Shown here in pieces: positions 47,991 to 56,916 of a DNA stretch of 64,000 bases. The stretch covers positions 248,001 to 312,000 of the forward strand of contig NZ_JAFMZQ010000002.1 in NCBI RefSeq assembly GCF_024436415.1, written 5' to 3'. Every line of letters begins with the position of its first letter. The first letter of the stretch is position 1. The notes under the pieces are model-generated. The model was not told where the DNA came from. It ran no database searches and saw nothing but the letters and a program-made list of their open reading frames with translations. Both the position numbers and the translations under genes were made by a program. Source of the stretch: Pedobacter deserti. GTDB lineage: Bacteria > Bacteroidota > Bacteroidia > Sphingobacteriales > Sphingobacteriaceae.

Positions 47991-49157
47991 CTATTCTATA
48001 TTTTCCTGCCAGCTCTTATGATAACCCTCATCCTCTATGGCCACTGCATGGTCGGTCAGCATCAGCGGCCTGAAGGGATCAATCATTACGGCGAGCTCTT
48101 CCGTGCTTTCTTTACCGATGGATTTCTCTACGGTTCCCGGATGCGGACCATGCGGTATTCCACCAGGGTGCAGGGTAATTTGCCCTTTTACCACACTTTT
48201 CCGGCTCATAAAATCACCGTCTACATAATACAGCACCTCATCACTGTCCACATTGCTGTGGTTGTAAGGTGCCGGAATGGAAAGTGGATGATAATCGTAT
48301 TTCCGAGGTACAAACGAGCATATCACAAAGTTGTGTCCCTCGAAGGTTTGATGTACCGGGGGCGGCTGGTGCAGGCGCCCGGTAATCGGCTCAAAATCAT
48401 GAATGGACAAGGCGTATGGATAATGATAGCCGTCCCAGCCCACAAAGTCGAAAGGATGCGTCCCGTATATGTATGGGTATATCAGTCCCTGTTTCTTGAT
48501 AAGTACCTTAAAATCACCAAATTCGTCGAAGGTCTCCAGTTCCGAAGGCCTCCTGATGTCGCGCTCGCAAAACGGCGCGTGTTCCATCAATTGCCCATGC
48601 GCATTGCGATAGCGTTTCGGCGTGCGTATAGGACTGAAACTCTCCACGATGAACAACCTGTTCTGTTCCGTTTCAAATTCCATCTGGTAAATCGTGCCAC
48701 GCGGGATAATCAGATAATCCCCATAACCAAAGCGCAGTTTGCCGAATCCCGTTTTCAGCACACCGCTGCCCTCATGGATGAATACCACCTCGTCGGCCTG
48801 ACTGTTCTTATAAAAATAGTCGGTCATAGACTTTCGCGGCGCGGCCAGTGATATATGCAGATCGCTGTTGACCAGTACTGGTTTCCTGCTGTCCAGGTAA
48901 TCATCTTCCGGTTTTATGTTAAAGCCGATCAGACTGGTATGGCGTAAGTGCTTCTCGCGGGCAATCTTCGGTTCCACCGAATAAGGTTCGCCCAGCGACT
49001 TCACAATCGTGGGTGGATGGCAATGGTAAACCAGGGAATAGAGGCTTGAAAAGCCCTCTGTAGATACCAGTTCCTCTGCATACAGGTTGCCGTCTGGTTT
49101 GCGAAAAACCGTATGGCGTTTCGCAGGTATATTTCCTAATGTATGATAAACAGGCAT
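47991..49157 (-). CDS. hmgA: Homogentisate 1,2-dioxygenase
   Basis: 388 residues of cupin type. It opens the ring of homogentisate to maleylacetoacetate. Motifs include LVYHCHPPT, DEVVFIHEGSG, the metal region around YNHSNVDSDEVLYYVDGDF, and HPGGIPHGPHPG. The Bacteroidetes form is somewhat shorter than the proteobacterial and human enzymes. It is the first gene of the operon with hpd and is divergent from the FAH-family hydrolase gene, the next step but one of the pathway. Confidence 0.9.
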   Translation of the reverse strand: MPVYHTLGNIPAKRHTVFRKPDGNLYAEELVSTEGFSSLYSLVYHCHPPTIVKSLGEPYSVEPKIAREKHLRHTSLIGFNIKPEDDYLDSRKPVLVNSDLHISLAAPRKSMTDYFYKNSQADEVVFIHEGSGVLKTGFGKLRFGYGDYLIIPRGTIYQMEFETEQNRLFIVESFSPIRTPKRYRNAHGQLMEHAPFCERDIRRPSELETFDEFGDFKVLIKKQGLIYPYIYGTHPFDFVGWDGYHYPYALSIHDFEPITGRLHQPPPVHQTFEGHNFVICSFVPRKYDYHPLSIPAPYNHSNVDSDEVLYYVDGDFMSRKSVVKGQITLHPGGIPHGPHPGTVEKSIGKESTEELAVMIDPFRPLMLTDHAVAIEDEGYHKSWQENIE

Positions 49158-49470
49158 AGCTTTAGGTTAGAAAAATTAAACAGAATAATATAATAACGGT
49201 TAAAACGTATTTTCGTTTCAAAGGCCCGCGCGACCGCGCAGCAGCATAAAAGGGGAACTACAGAGAATACTGCGCAAAGATGATCTTAGAGAGCATCGCA
49301 TAGCGGAAAGCCGCCAGCGTTTCGCGGGCTAACTGGTTTTGTGCTATGCTGTTAGTTCTCATCATATCGTTTTCGTCTGCTAAAGTAAGTAATTCCGTAA
49401 ACAAACAACAAGTACAGCACCGATTTTCTCCCTGAAATATTTTTACAACCACCTTTGTGCTATTTTTAAC

Positions 49471-49478
49471 TAGCTTTG
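49471..49478 (+). promoter_or_regulatory. -7 element of the FAH-family gene
   Basis: TAGCTTTG, an exact TAnnTTTG match, 53 bases before ATG 49532. It also argues against an upstream start in the same frame at 49457. Confidence 0.55.
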
Positions 49479-49531
49479 GAGCAACTAATTTTTTGAAGCA
49501 ATCAGGCTTCTTCAATAAACGGACTGAAGAT

Positions 49532-50527
49532 ATGAAACTGGTATCCTACAAAACGGAAGACAGGGAACACCTCGGTGTTTTTGTAAACGGGCACATCTAT
49601 AACCTCAATTCATGCGATAAACAAATACCCGACAACATGAACGCCTTTCTTGAAGGAGGCGAGGTGCTGATGGAACGGGCCAAAAAGGTCGATCAACAGA
49701 TTAAAGGCGGCGGCATTGAGCCCAAAGAGGAAGCTTTTTATGAATTGCTGGCCCCAGTGCCCCATCCGGCATCGTGCCGCGACGGATATGCATTCCGGCA
49801 GCATGTGGCTGCCGCCCGGCGCAACCGTAAGGTTGAGATGATTGCCGAATTTGATCAGTACCCGATATTTTACTTCACCAATCACAATGCCATTCAGGGC
49901 CCGGGCGAAATTGCTTGTATGCCCGACCACTTCCAGAAACTCGACTTCGAACTTGAGGTGGCGGTAGTCATCGGAAAAAAGGGGCGCAATATTACCGCTG
50001 CTGAAGCCGACAGCTATATAGCGGGTTATATGATTATGAACGACATGAGCGCCCGTACCCTGCAGATGGAAGAGATGCTGCTCAATCTAGGTCCGGCCAA
50101 GGGCAAGGACTTTTCAACAGTGATAGGGCCATGGCTGGTCACGCCCGATGAGCTTGAGCCCTACAAGGTGGCCGCAAAAGCCGGACATACCGGGAATAAT
50201 TACGACCTTAAAATGACCTGTACGGTAAATGGTATCCAGGTCTCGGCCGGCAACATGGCCGATATGGACTGGACCTTTGCCGAGATCATTGAACGCTGTG
50301 CCTATGGCGTGGATATCCTGCCCGGAGATGTGATCGGGTCGGGCACCGTTGGCACAGGCTGTTTCCTGGAACTTAATGGCACCGGACTGCTCAACGATCC
50401 GCAATATCCTGTACAATGGCTGCAGGACGGCGATATTGTCGAAATTGAGATTACCGGACTGGGACGTCTGAGCAACACCATAAAGGCCGTTGACACCGAC
50501 TTTTCTATCCTTGCATTAAAGAAATAA
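49532..50527 (+). CDS. Fumarylacetoacetate hydrolase family protein
   Basis: 331 residues from ATG 49532. FAH-fold hydrolase with the metal site KLDFELEVAVVIGKKGRNI and the stretch YMIMNDMSARTLQ, then GDVIGSGTVGTGC near the end. In this cluster the likely reaction is fumarylacetoacetate to fumarate plus acetoacetate, the last step of tyrosine breakdown. The family also contains acylpyruvases and other C-C hydrolases, so the call rests on context. Divergent from hmgA; flavin reductase follows 18 bases downstream. Confidence 0.87.
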   Translation: MKLVSYKTEDREHLGVFVNGHIYNLNSCDKQIPDNMNAFLEGGEVLMERAKKVDQQIKGGGIEPKEEAFYELLAPVPHPASCRDGYAFRQHVAAARRNRKVEMIAEFDQYPIFYFTNHNAIQGPGEIACMPDHFQKLDFELEVAVVIGKKGRNITAAEADSYIAGYMIMNDMSARTLQMEEMLLNLGPAKGKDFSTVIGPWLVTPDELEPYKVAAKAGHTGNNYDLKMTCTVNGIQVSAGNMADMDWTFAEIIERCAYGVDILPGDVIGSGTVGTGCFLELNGTGLLNDPQYPVQWLQDGDIVEIEITGLGRLSNTIKAVDTDFSILALKK

Positions 50528-50545
50528 ACCATCCTTAATTCGTCC

Positions 50546-51433
50546 ATGCTAACCATCGACACGACCACGCTCGCTCCGGCTCAGCTGCAGAATTATTTGC
50601 AATACGCCATTGCACCAAGGCCTATCTGCTTTGTTTCTACCGTCGACAGCTCGGGGGCGATCAACCTGAGCCCCTTCAGCTTTTTTAATATGTTCAGCAG
50701 CAATCCGCCGCTTTGTATTTTCTCTCCGGCACGCCGGGTGCGCGACAATACGACCAAGCATTCGCTGGAGAACGTTCTTGAGGTCGGAGAATGTGTTATC
50801 AATATCGTTAACTATAGCATGGTGCAGCAAATGAGCCTGGCCAGCACAGAGTATGCGAAAGGCGTAAACGAGTTCGAAAAGTCGGGTTTTACCATGCTGT
50901 CTTCCCAGCTCGTAAAGCCGCCCCGCGTGGCAGAGGCGCCCGTACAAATGGAGTGCGTCATCCGTGAGGTAATAGGGCTGGGCGAAAACCCTGGCGCAGG
51001 CAATCTCGTCCTGGCTGAAGTGAAGCTGATCCATATTAATGAGGGCATAATCGATGCAGAGGGTAAGATAGATCAGGAAAAAATAGATCTTGTTGCGCGT
51101 TTGGGGGGCGACTGGTATTGCCGTGTCACTGCCGATAATCTTTTTAAAGTGGCCAAACCCCTCACCACGCTGGGTATTGGTGTAGATGCACTTCCCAGAT
51201 CGGCGCGCTTTTCGTCGGTGCTGACCGGCAATGATCTGGGTATGCTGGGTAACCTGGAGCAGTTGCCTGCCGATGAGGAGCTTAGTGAAATTTCCCTCAA
51301 TGATGAGGTAAAAGACATTCTGGATGCCACCATAGGTGATGTAGCCACACGTGAGCGTGAACTTCATGAGCTTGCAAAACGTTGGATCAGCGAAGGCCGG
51401 GTCGCCGATGCGCTTAAGCTTGTCCTGTTATAA
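50546..51433 (+). CDS. Flavin reductase domain protein
   Basis: 295 residues. The first about 200 residues are the split-barrel flavin reductase / FMN-binding domain (APRPICFVSTVDSSGAINL, SPFSFFNMFSSNPP). The last third (GIGVDALPRSARFSSVLTG to the end) is a helical extension of unknown function. Members bind FMN and may reduce it or act on a substrate directly. It is probably co-transcribed with the FAH-family gene (18-base gap), which suggests a part in aromatic catabolism, but the step is not evident. Confidence 0.85.
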   Translation: MLTIDTTTLAPAQLQNYLQYAIAPRPICFVSTVDSSGAINLSPFSFFNMFSSNPPLCIFSPARRVRDNTTKHSLENVLEVGECVINIVNYSMVQQMSLASTEYAKGVNEFEKSGFTMLSSQLVKPPRVAEAPVQMECVIREVIGLGENPGAGNLVLAEVKLIHINEGIIDAEGKIDQEKIDLVARLGGDWYCRVTADNLFKVAKPLTTLGIGVDALPRSARFSSVLTGNDLGMLGNLEQLPADEELSEISLNDEVKDILDATIGDVATRERELHELAKRWISEGRVADALKLVLL

Positions 51434-51441
51434 ACCGGAGA

Positions 51442-51984
51442 CTAAAGGATACTTACGATCTTGAGAAAACGCTTCCGGTAAAAACCTTCGTTTAAACTGG
51501 ATATGGTAACGCCTTTCCGGGAACCCGAAGAGGAATGGATAAATTTAATCTCGTCGCCGTTAACCGCGTAAACAATACCCACATGCCCCGGCGTGCGAGA
51601 CCTGCTGTTGGTTCCGGTAAACACAATCACATCGCCAATGCTCGCATCTTCCAGCTTTTTGGACGAACCGCTGCTCGCAAAGGCGCGAGAGGAGCGGGGC
51701 ACCTTGAAACCAAAGTTACTGAACACATAATTCACAAAACCGGAGCAGTCGAACCCGCGGCTTGGGCTGCTCGAAGCACTCCGGTACCGCACACCGATCA
51801 TCGTTTTGGCGAAATCAAGCAACCGGGATGGCATATCCGGCTCGGCTGCTTTTACAGGTTGCTCCGGCAATTGTTTGCTGAGTTTCTGTACCATCTCCTG
51901 ATAAGAAGAGGGGATGGTCGTTTGCGAACGCACAACCACGCTACAGAGCAGCAGGAAACTAAATAGAAAGGTGGTTTGTTTCAT
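51442..51984 (-). CDS. NlpC/P60 (C40) peptidoglycan peptidase
   Basis: 180 residues. A signal peptide (MKQTTFLFSFLLLCSVVVRSQ) precedes one NlpC/P60 domain with catalytic Cys in RGFDCSGFVNYVF and His in TPGHVGIVYAV. It cuts peptide cross-links in cell-wall muropeptides. It sits inside the aromatic-catabolism region but on its own strand segment, 65 bases from the SDR gene upstream. A near-consensus -7 (TATCTTTA on the minus strand, 52005-51998) supports separate transcription. Confidence 0.9.
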   Translation of the reverse strand: MKQTTFLFSFLLLCSVVVRSQTTIPSSYQEMVQKLSKQLPEQPVKAAEPDMPSRLLDFAKTMIGVRYRSASSSPSRGFDCSGFVNYVFSNFGFKVPRSSRAFASSGSSKKLEDASIGDVIVFTGTNSRSRTPGHVGIVYAVNGDEIKFIHSSSGSRKGVTISSLNEGFYRKRFLKIVSIL

Positions 51985-52049
51985 ATCTTAGTCAGCCTAA
52001 AGATATTCAAAAAAGACCCAGACCCCTAAAAATGTTGATAACTTACTGA

Positions 52050-52751
52050 TTACGGGGTTGTTACTGCAACAGGGAGTGTTTTTCCGTTGAAAAACTTATG
52101 TCCCGTCCGTGCAAAATCTGCAACATACTTGCCCATTTCGAACGCCATAACGGGAGATTCGTAACCCGGAAAGGCCGCCTCCAGCATCTCGGTTTGCGCC
52201 GAACCTAATGCCAGACAGTTTATCTTGATGCCTGTTTCAGCCAGCTCCTGGGCAAGGCATTCTGTAAGCGTATGCAGGGCTGATTTGGTGGCAGAATAGG
52301 CGGCAAGACCCGGGAATTTCACGCTGCCCTGAAAGCCTCCCATACTCCCGATATTGACAATGTGGCCACCGGGTCCCATCAAGGGCAACACATGTTGAAT
52401 CATATTAAAATGCCCCATCACATTGCTGTCAAACATCTGGTATAGCTCTGCCGGTGAGGTTTCTAAAAAGGGCTTGTTTACAAGCGCGCCGGCATTATTG
52501 ATCAAAATGTCTACCTGCCCCAAACGCTCCTTTAAAAACGGAACCAGCGCAGCATAATCGTCGTTTACAATATCGAATTCGACCGGAAACAGCGTGCAGT
52601 CCGGATTAATGCCTTTGGCAATTTCTAGAAGCTTACGGAGCTTATCGGCCGAGCGTGCGATGCATACAACCTTATTCTGGCTATTCAAGGTCAGCTCCAG
52701 GGCTGCTTCAAAGCCTATCCCGCTGCTTGCACCTGTTAATATAATATTCAT
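52050..52751 (-). CDS. Short-chain dehydrogenase/reductase
   Basis: 233 residues of classical SDR type: cofactor loop TGASSGIG at 6-13, NNAGALV in the middle and catalytic YSATK preceded by the IVNIGSMGG serine. It lies 15 bases after the phenylalanine hydroxylase gene on the same strand and is probably co-transcribed. A possible job is recycling the oxidised pterin cofactor, as dihydropteridine reductases are SDR enzymes, but no specific motif shows it. Confidence 0.86.
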   Translation of the reverse strand: MNIILTGASSGIGFEAALELTLNSQNKVVCIARSADKLRKLLEIAKGINPDCTLFPVEFDIVNDDYAALVPFLKERLGQVDILINNAGALVNKPFLETSPAELYQMFDSNVMGHFNMIQHVLPLMGPGGHIVNIGSMGGFQGSVKFPGLAAYSATKSALHTLTECLAQELAETGIKINCLALGSAQTEMLEAAFPGYESPVMAFEMGKYVADFARTGHKFFNGKTLPVAVTTP

Positions 52752-52766
52752 GATTAGGGCTAAAAA

Positions 52767-54554
52767 TTAATCTTCTTCTTCGTTAATGAGTTGCGTTACA
52801 GGATTTTTAATCACATGCAAACCGTCGTTGATCAGCTTGCTTAGTTCCGGTTCGGCCGCGGCCTTCAGTTCCAGGTATATACGTACTTCTTTCTCCAGGT
52901 CAGGATTTATCTGCTTGTGGTACAGAATCTCCATGATCTCCAGGGCTGCCAGCCAGTCGTCACGGAACTGTGCTTTCAGCTCAGCAAACAAGTCTGCCAA
53001 GGCCTCATAGCCTTCCCCTTGCTCCCGTATACGGCGCACCTGCGTATATATGTTGTGTAATTGAAGCGTCTTTTCGTCGTAAACCACTTTATGCGTCTGC
53101 TTGCCGCTCACATATGTGATTTCCTCATAAGCTTCTTTGTCGGCCGCCCCGTTAAACACGGATACAATACGAGCACCAACAGCCATATCATATAGCCCCC
53201 AATCCGGCTGGAACAAAATATTGCCGTTGCTTTCCTTCACCGTGCAATCCTTGAACGTGATCAGTACCGTTTTGCCCGCATCACGGAGCAGGTCTAACAC
53301 AAGCCCTTGTACCCGGATACCACTTTCAAATTCCAGGGAAGCCACACCGTTTCGTTCAATCCCCAAGGCGCGCAATTCCGTGTCATCCATGTCTTCCAGC
53401 GGCTTTTCCGAGCCTTTAAGTCGCCCCACCGGCGACGAAAAACCATCTTTATGATAATGCTTACCATGACTCTCAAGCTGTTTGCCCCGCAGGGCAAGTG
53501 CCGATGGTCCGTGGGTTTTAATAAAGGTGAGCTGGTCATCAGTATCCAGCCCCATATCCGAAAACACACCCGTTACCTGCAGCCCTGAACTATACACGGC
53601 GGTAGCCGGATTTTTGCAGGCAATGGCTTTCATGATCCCCTCGCTTCCACCTCTGCGAAAAGCCATGGTGTCAGCAAAAGCCTCCAGCACATCAATCAGG
53701 TTCTGGAAAGTTGGCGTAACAAAAAGTTGCGGTTGCGGCTTGGTAATGTCGTACGTGTAGTTTACCGTATCCAGGTTGTACCAGAGTTTCTTTACCTCCG
53801 GTTTCATGCACGATGCACTCTCGCCAATAGACGATAAGAGTCCCGCACCATATATTTTAGGGTCTTCCAAGGTACCGATCAGGCCGTATTCTACGGTCCA
53901 CCAATGCAGGCGTCCCAACAGGGCCATTTCCGAAGGCTCACCCATATTTTCACTGATATGTGCCAACTGCTGCTCTGCCTTCGCAATTTCATGCTCCGGT
54001 GCATCCGTTGCTTCTTTTAATATGGAAAGGTGCCGGATGGCTTCATACAATTCAAAGTCCTTGGCCGAAAACATCGCTTTTGCACCAATGGACCCGAAAT
54101 AACTCAGGTAATTGTTATAGTCTGTATCTGCGATGATCGGCGCGTGACCGGCCGATTCGTGAATAATGTCAGGAGCCGGTGTATATTCGATATGATTAAT
54201 CTGCCTGATGTCGGCCGCAATAACCAGCACACGGTAAGCCTGGTATTCCATAAAGGCCGCGGGAGGTATAAAACCGTCGACAGTTACAGCGCCCCAGCCA
54301 ATTTTGCCCAGGTTGTCGTTCATCGTCTGCAGATCGGGGATATATTCTATACTTAATCCCGCACGCTGCAGTCCTTTAATGTACGGGTAGTAGGCCACAT
54401 GCTTCAGGTAGCTGTAATTTTGCCGCATTACATAACGCCATACAGCCTGATCTACCGGTGTATACTTTTCATAATGCTGATCTACAATATATTGTCTCAG
54501 GTGCTTAGGCAACCGGGCTACCTGCGGATTGTTAAAGTCATTGAAATCGTTCAT
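52767..54554 (-). CDS. Aromatic amino acid hydroxylase (phenylalanine 4-monooxygenase type) with long C-terminal extension
   Basis: 595 residues. The catalytic half contains Fe(II) ligands H132 and H137 in IIHESAGHAPIIADTDY and E222 in WWTVEYGLIG, the 2-His-1-Glu set of pterin-dependent hydroxylases. It would turn phenylalanine into tyrosine, feeding hpd and hmgA nearby. From about residue 310 to the end there is a 280-residue extension (including GFSSPVGRLKGSEKPLEDMD) absent from the roughly 300-residue proteobacterial enzymes. Its role is unknown. It heads an operon with the SDR gene. Confidence 0.93.
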   Translation of the reverse strand: MNDFNDFNNPQVARLPKHLRQYIVDQHYEKYTPVDQAVWRYVMRQNYSYLKHVAYYPYIKGLQRAGLSIEYIPDLQTMNDNLGKIGWGAVTVDGFIPPAAFMEYQAYRVLVIAADIRQINHIEYTPAPDIIHESAGHAPIIADTDYNNYLSYFGSIGAKAMFSAKDFELYEAIRHLSILKEATDAPEHEIAKAEQQLAHISENMGEPSEMALLGRLHWWTVEYGLIGTLEDPKIYGAGLLSSIGESASCMKPEVKKLWYNLDTVNYTYDITKPQPQLFVTPTFQNLIDVLEAFADTMAFRRGGSEGIMKAIACKNPATAVYSSGLQVTGVFSDMGLDTDDQLTFIKTHGPSALALRGKQLESHGKHYHKDGFSSPVGRLKGSEKPLEDMDDTELRALGIERNGVASLEFESGIRVQGLVLDLLRDAGKTVLITFKDCTVKESNGNILFQPDWGLYDMAVGARIVSVFNGAADKEAYEEITYVSGKQTHKVVYDEKTLQLHNIYTQVRRIREQGEGYEALADLFAELKAQFRDDWLAALEIMEILYHKQINPDLEKEVRIYLELKAAAEPELSKLINDGLHVIKNPVTQLINEEED

Positions 54555-54643
54555 CTCGCTGTCTTACTGATGTGCGACTAATATAATCCAATATGCGCTT
54601 ACCAACCAAATCGGCACCCGGTAATGACGCTTAGGTGATGAGC

Positions 54644-55132
54644 CTAATCGCGGCGCACCCTGAACGTAAAATGCTTTTGCAGGAAGTAGCTGCAAAGCGA
54701 CAGCGTTATCGTAATCAGCGCTTGGGCAACGGAAGGATAGAAATGAAGTCCCTCCACAAGATATTTCAGAATGGCATAATTCAACCCGAAATTAACGCAG
54801 AGTACCACCGCATAGCGAAACATCTGTATGCGCCCCTTCAGGTTCGATTCGGTAAAGATCAGGTACTTATTAAGAATAAAGCCCACAAGGAAAGCAGCAA
54901 AAGTGCTTATGACCAGCGCCATGGAGTGCGCAGTAATCAGCTCCGGCAAAAAAGGAAAATCAACTTGAATATCCTCCTGGCGCAGAATCCAGTTGTACGC
55001 GATATAATAAGAGACGATGCCGCATACCGCCGTGGTGCCGCCCGATACGATATACCGGAAAGTGTGTATGGGCAGCCATCTGGCAAAGGGTGGATGAAAG
55101 AAATCTATGAGTTTTAATAAGGCCTTGCGCAT
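54644..55132 (-). CDS. GtrA family membrane protein
   Basis: 162 residues with four hydrophobic helices. The family start FRYIVSGGTTAVCGIVSYYI, the loop GFILNKYLIFTESNLKG, and the end YFLQKHFTFRVRRD are recognisable. GtrA-like proteins are thought to flip or hand over lipid-linked sugars for surface glycans, often with a GT2 partner. No glycosyltransferase is adjacent; the nearest are about 20 kb away. Confidence 0.88.
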   Translation of the reverse strand: MRKALLKLIDFFHPPFARWLPIHTFRYIVSGGTTAVCGIVSYYIAYNWILRQEDIQVDFPFLPELITAHSMALVISTFAAFLVGFILNKYLIFTESNLKGRIQMFRYAVVLCVNFGLNYAILKYLVEGLHFYPSVAQALITITLSLCSYFLQKHFTFRVRRD

Positions 55133-55194
55133 ATTGTGGTTAAGACCACAAAGTTATCAGAACCTTTTATATTGCCATGATGGTGATTAAAATT

Positions 55195-55896
55195 TTACCT
55201 GGGCAGGGCAACAAAATCCATTACAGCGCAATAGCGGTAGCCTTTATGAGGCTGGATGCTTACGCCCACGAAGTTAAATTTATAGCCGGTGTCCAGTATC
55301 AGTTTCCGGTGACCAAGGTCGGGCACATTCTTGTCGAGCACCAGCATACATGCATTTCCAAGTCCGGTAGCAAAGCCGAACGACAGATTCTCGCCCATAG
55401 ATTTTTTAGGATACATCTGGCTGATCCGGTCTTTCGCAGACCGGCCGTCGCGCGATTTATGCTCGGCATAGTTGTACTTGTTCATGTCCTTAGCATGTTG
55501 TCTGGCCACCCAGCTCAACGCCTCATCCGGCCATAGCACGGGCAGATCTTTAATACCTTCAAGGTCTTTCTGCAGGCTTTTATAATATTTATCGCTTTTT
55601 GTTATTTTAAGATCGTTGTAATTGCTGTACTGCCGCATCTGCCGGTTATGACTTTCCATAAATTCCTCAAAAAACGTATTAAGGAAACGCGGACCGTCCA
55701 TCCGGATCAAATTGGTATACATGATAAAGTCGCGCTCCTCGGGCGTAAGATATTTAGCGGCACCAGCAGTGTTGGCCCGGCTCAGTTCCTCTTTGGTCCA
55801 ACCGTTCGCACCTGATTGGCTCAGTTCACCGGAGCCTGCAGACCTGAAACCAAAAGCCGGCGCAATAACCAGGAAAAGTATGATCAGCTTCTTCAT
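55195..55896 (-). CDS. Exported CAP-domain (SCP/YkwD-like) protein
   Basis: 233 residues from ATG 55896. A signal peptide MKKLIILFLVIAPAFGF is followed by a linker and one CAP domain from about residue 70: FIMYTNLIRMDGPRF, WVARQHAKDMNKYNYAEHK, GENLSFG and LGHRKLILDTGYKFNFVGV. The His, Glu, His pattern of the CAP cavity (AEHK, GENL, GHRK) is intact. The molecular function of bacterial CAP proteins is mostly unknown. A longer frame starts 54 bases earlier but gives a poor signal peptide. Confidence 0.87.
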   Translation of the reverse strand: MKKLIILFLVIAPAFGFRSAGSGELSQSGANGWTKEELSRANTAGAAKYLTPEERDFIMYTNLIRMDGPRFLNTFFEEFMESHNRQMRQYSNYNDLKITKSDKYYKSLQKDLEGIKDLPVLWPDEALSWVARQHAKDMNKYNYAEHKSRDGRSAKDRISQMYPKKSMGENLSFGFATGLGNACMLVLDKNVPDLGHRKLILDTGYKFNFVGVSIQPHKGYRYCAVMDFVALPR

Positions 55897-56208
55897 AAAA
55901 AAGCTATTACAAATAAAAGGCCATATTCGCGTTGTACAAACGATAGTCAAGTTTATATCAGGCTTTCATTTCAATAGTGTGCTCATAAGCTCTTAATAGG
56001 GTCTTAATAGGGTGGTAATAGGGTCGGCGAGCTTAATCATACTTGATAAGCAGCTTGTCCGAACCACGTACGCACCTTTTTAAAGTGAAACACTGGCCGA
56101 TGGTGAACCAGACCGAATAGCCTAAGATTAAGGAAGAATAAAGAATGTGCCGCCTGATGCAAGATAAAGAAAACATTTCTACATTTACGAATGGGATAAG
56201 TTTTTCTG
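55897..56208. other. 312-base divergent intergenic region with an 11-base tandem repeat
   Basis: Between the CAP gene and the ECF sigma gene. It carries three tandem 11-base units (55992-56024) and a near-consensus -7 (TACATTTA, 56180-56187) 21 bases before the sigma ATG. No small gene is convincing. Confidence 0.5.
55992..56024 (+). repeat. Three tandem 11-base repeats
   Basis: CTTAATAGGGT, CTTAATAGGGT, GGTAATAGGGT in direct tandem. The first two are identical and the third differs at two bases. The 11-base period is close to one DNA turn, so the copies would face the same side of the helix. Confidence 0.7.
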
Positions 56209-56817
56209 ATGCAGGGGACAGAATTTGAAGATTTCAACGAAAAAGCACTGCTGACCCGCCTAAAGGCTGGCGATAAGCAGGCCTTTGAAAGCTTATACCA
56301 TCGCTACAAGCACCGCATAGCCGGAAACCTGCTCAGGTTGCTTAAGTCGGAAGAACTTGCAGAAGAAATATTGCAGGATATGTTTGTCCGTTTGTGGGAC
56401 CGACGCTCGTCCATAGACCCCGAACAGTCTTTCCGATCCTATCTTTTCAGGGTGGCGGAAAACAAGGTGATGGACTACTACCGGAGGATGGCTCGGGATA
56501 AAAAAATGCGCGAAAAACTGACCGCTGCGGTCTCAGAACTTTATTCTCATATAGAGGAAGATATATTCAGCAAGGAAAACAGTCGCATGCTTCAGGAGGC
56601 AATAGATCAGCTCCCGCCGCAGCGTAAACAGGTGTTCATCTTGTGTAAAATGGAGGGCAAGTCGTACAAGGAAGTAGCGGAACTGTTGTCTATTTCACCT
56701 TCCACGATCAACGATCATTTGTATAAAGCCAACCTGTTTCTTAAAGCTTATTTCCGGTCAGATTCCGGTATGGCAAAGCTGGTATTGCTCAGCGCGATGT
56801 TTACCGGGATTTCCTGA
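56209..56817 (+). CDS. ECF-type RNA polymerase sigma factor
   Basis: 202 residues. Region 2 is FESLYHRYKHRIAGNLLRLL then EEILQDMFVRLWDRR and FRSYLFRVAENKVMDYYRR; region 4 is LPPQRKQVFILCKMEGKSYKEVAELL and STINDHLYKANLFLK. A short hydrophobic tail (MAKLVLLSAMFTGIS) follows, as in other Bacteroidetes SusC-linked sigma factors. It is upstream of a FecR anti-sigma, SusC and SusD, and would direct transcription of those genes when the receptor signals. Confidence 0.93.
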   Translation: MQGTEFEDFNEKALLTRLKAGDKQAFESLYHRYKHRIAGNLLRLLKSEELAEEILQDMFVRLWDRRSSIDPEQSFRSYLFRVAENKVMDYYRRMARDKKMREKLTAAVSELYSHIEEDIFSKENSRMLQEAIDQLPPQRKQVFILCKMEGKSYKEVAELLSISPSTINDHLYKANLFLKAYFRSDSGMAKLVLLSAMFTGIS

Positions 56818-56916
56818 TGGTTCCTGGCGACAAGCGATCGCGCGGCTTTCATTTTCTTTTTCTTTTTGGAGCAGGTAGTTTTTATCGGTTAAGCGTATTA
56901 GCCATTAAAAAGCAAA

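Noticed and set aside
50549..51367. 272-codon open frame opposite the flavin reductase gene
   Set aside because: It lies wholly antisense to a gene with clear flavin-reductase motifs, and its own product is rich in His, Arg and Cys with no fold signal.
56037..56237. 66-codon minus-strand frame upstream of the ECF sigma gene
   Set aside because: Overlaps the sigma promoter and start; aromatic and basic composition without pattern.
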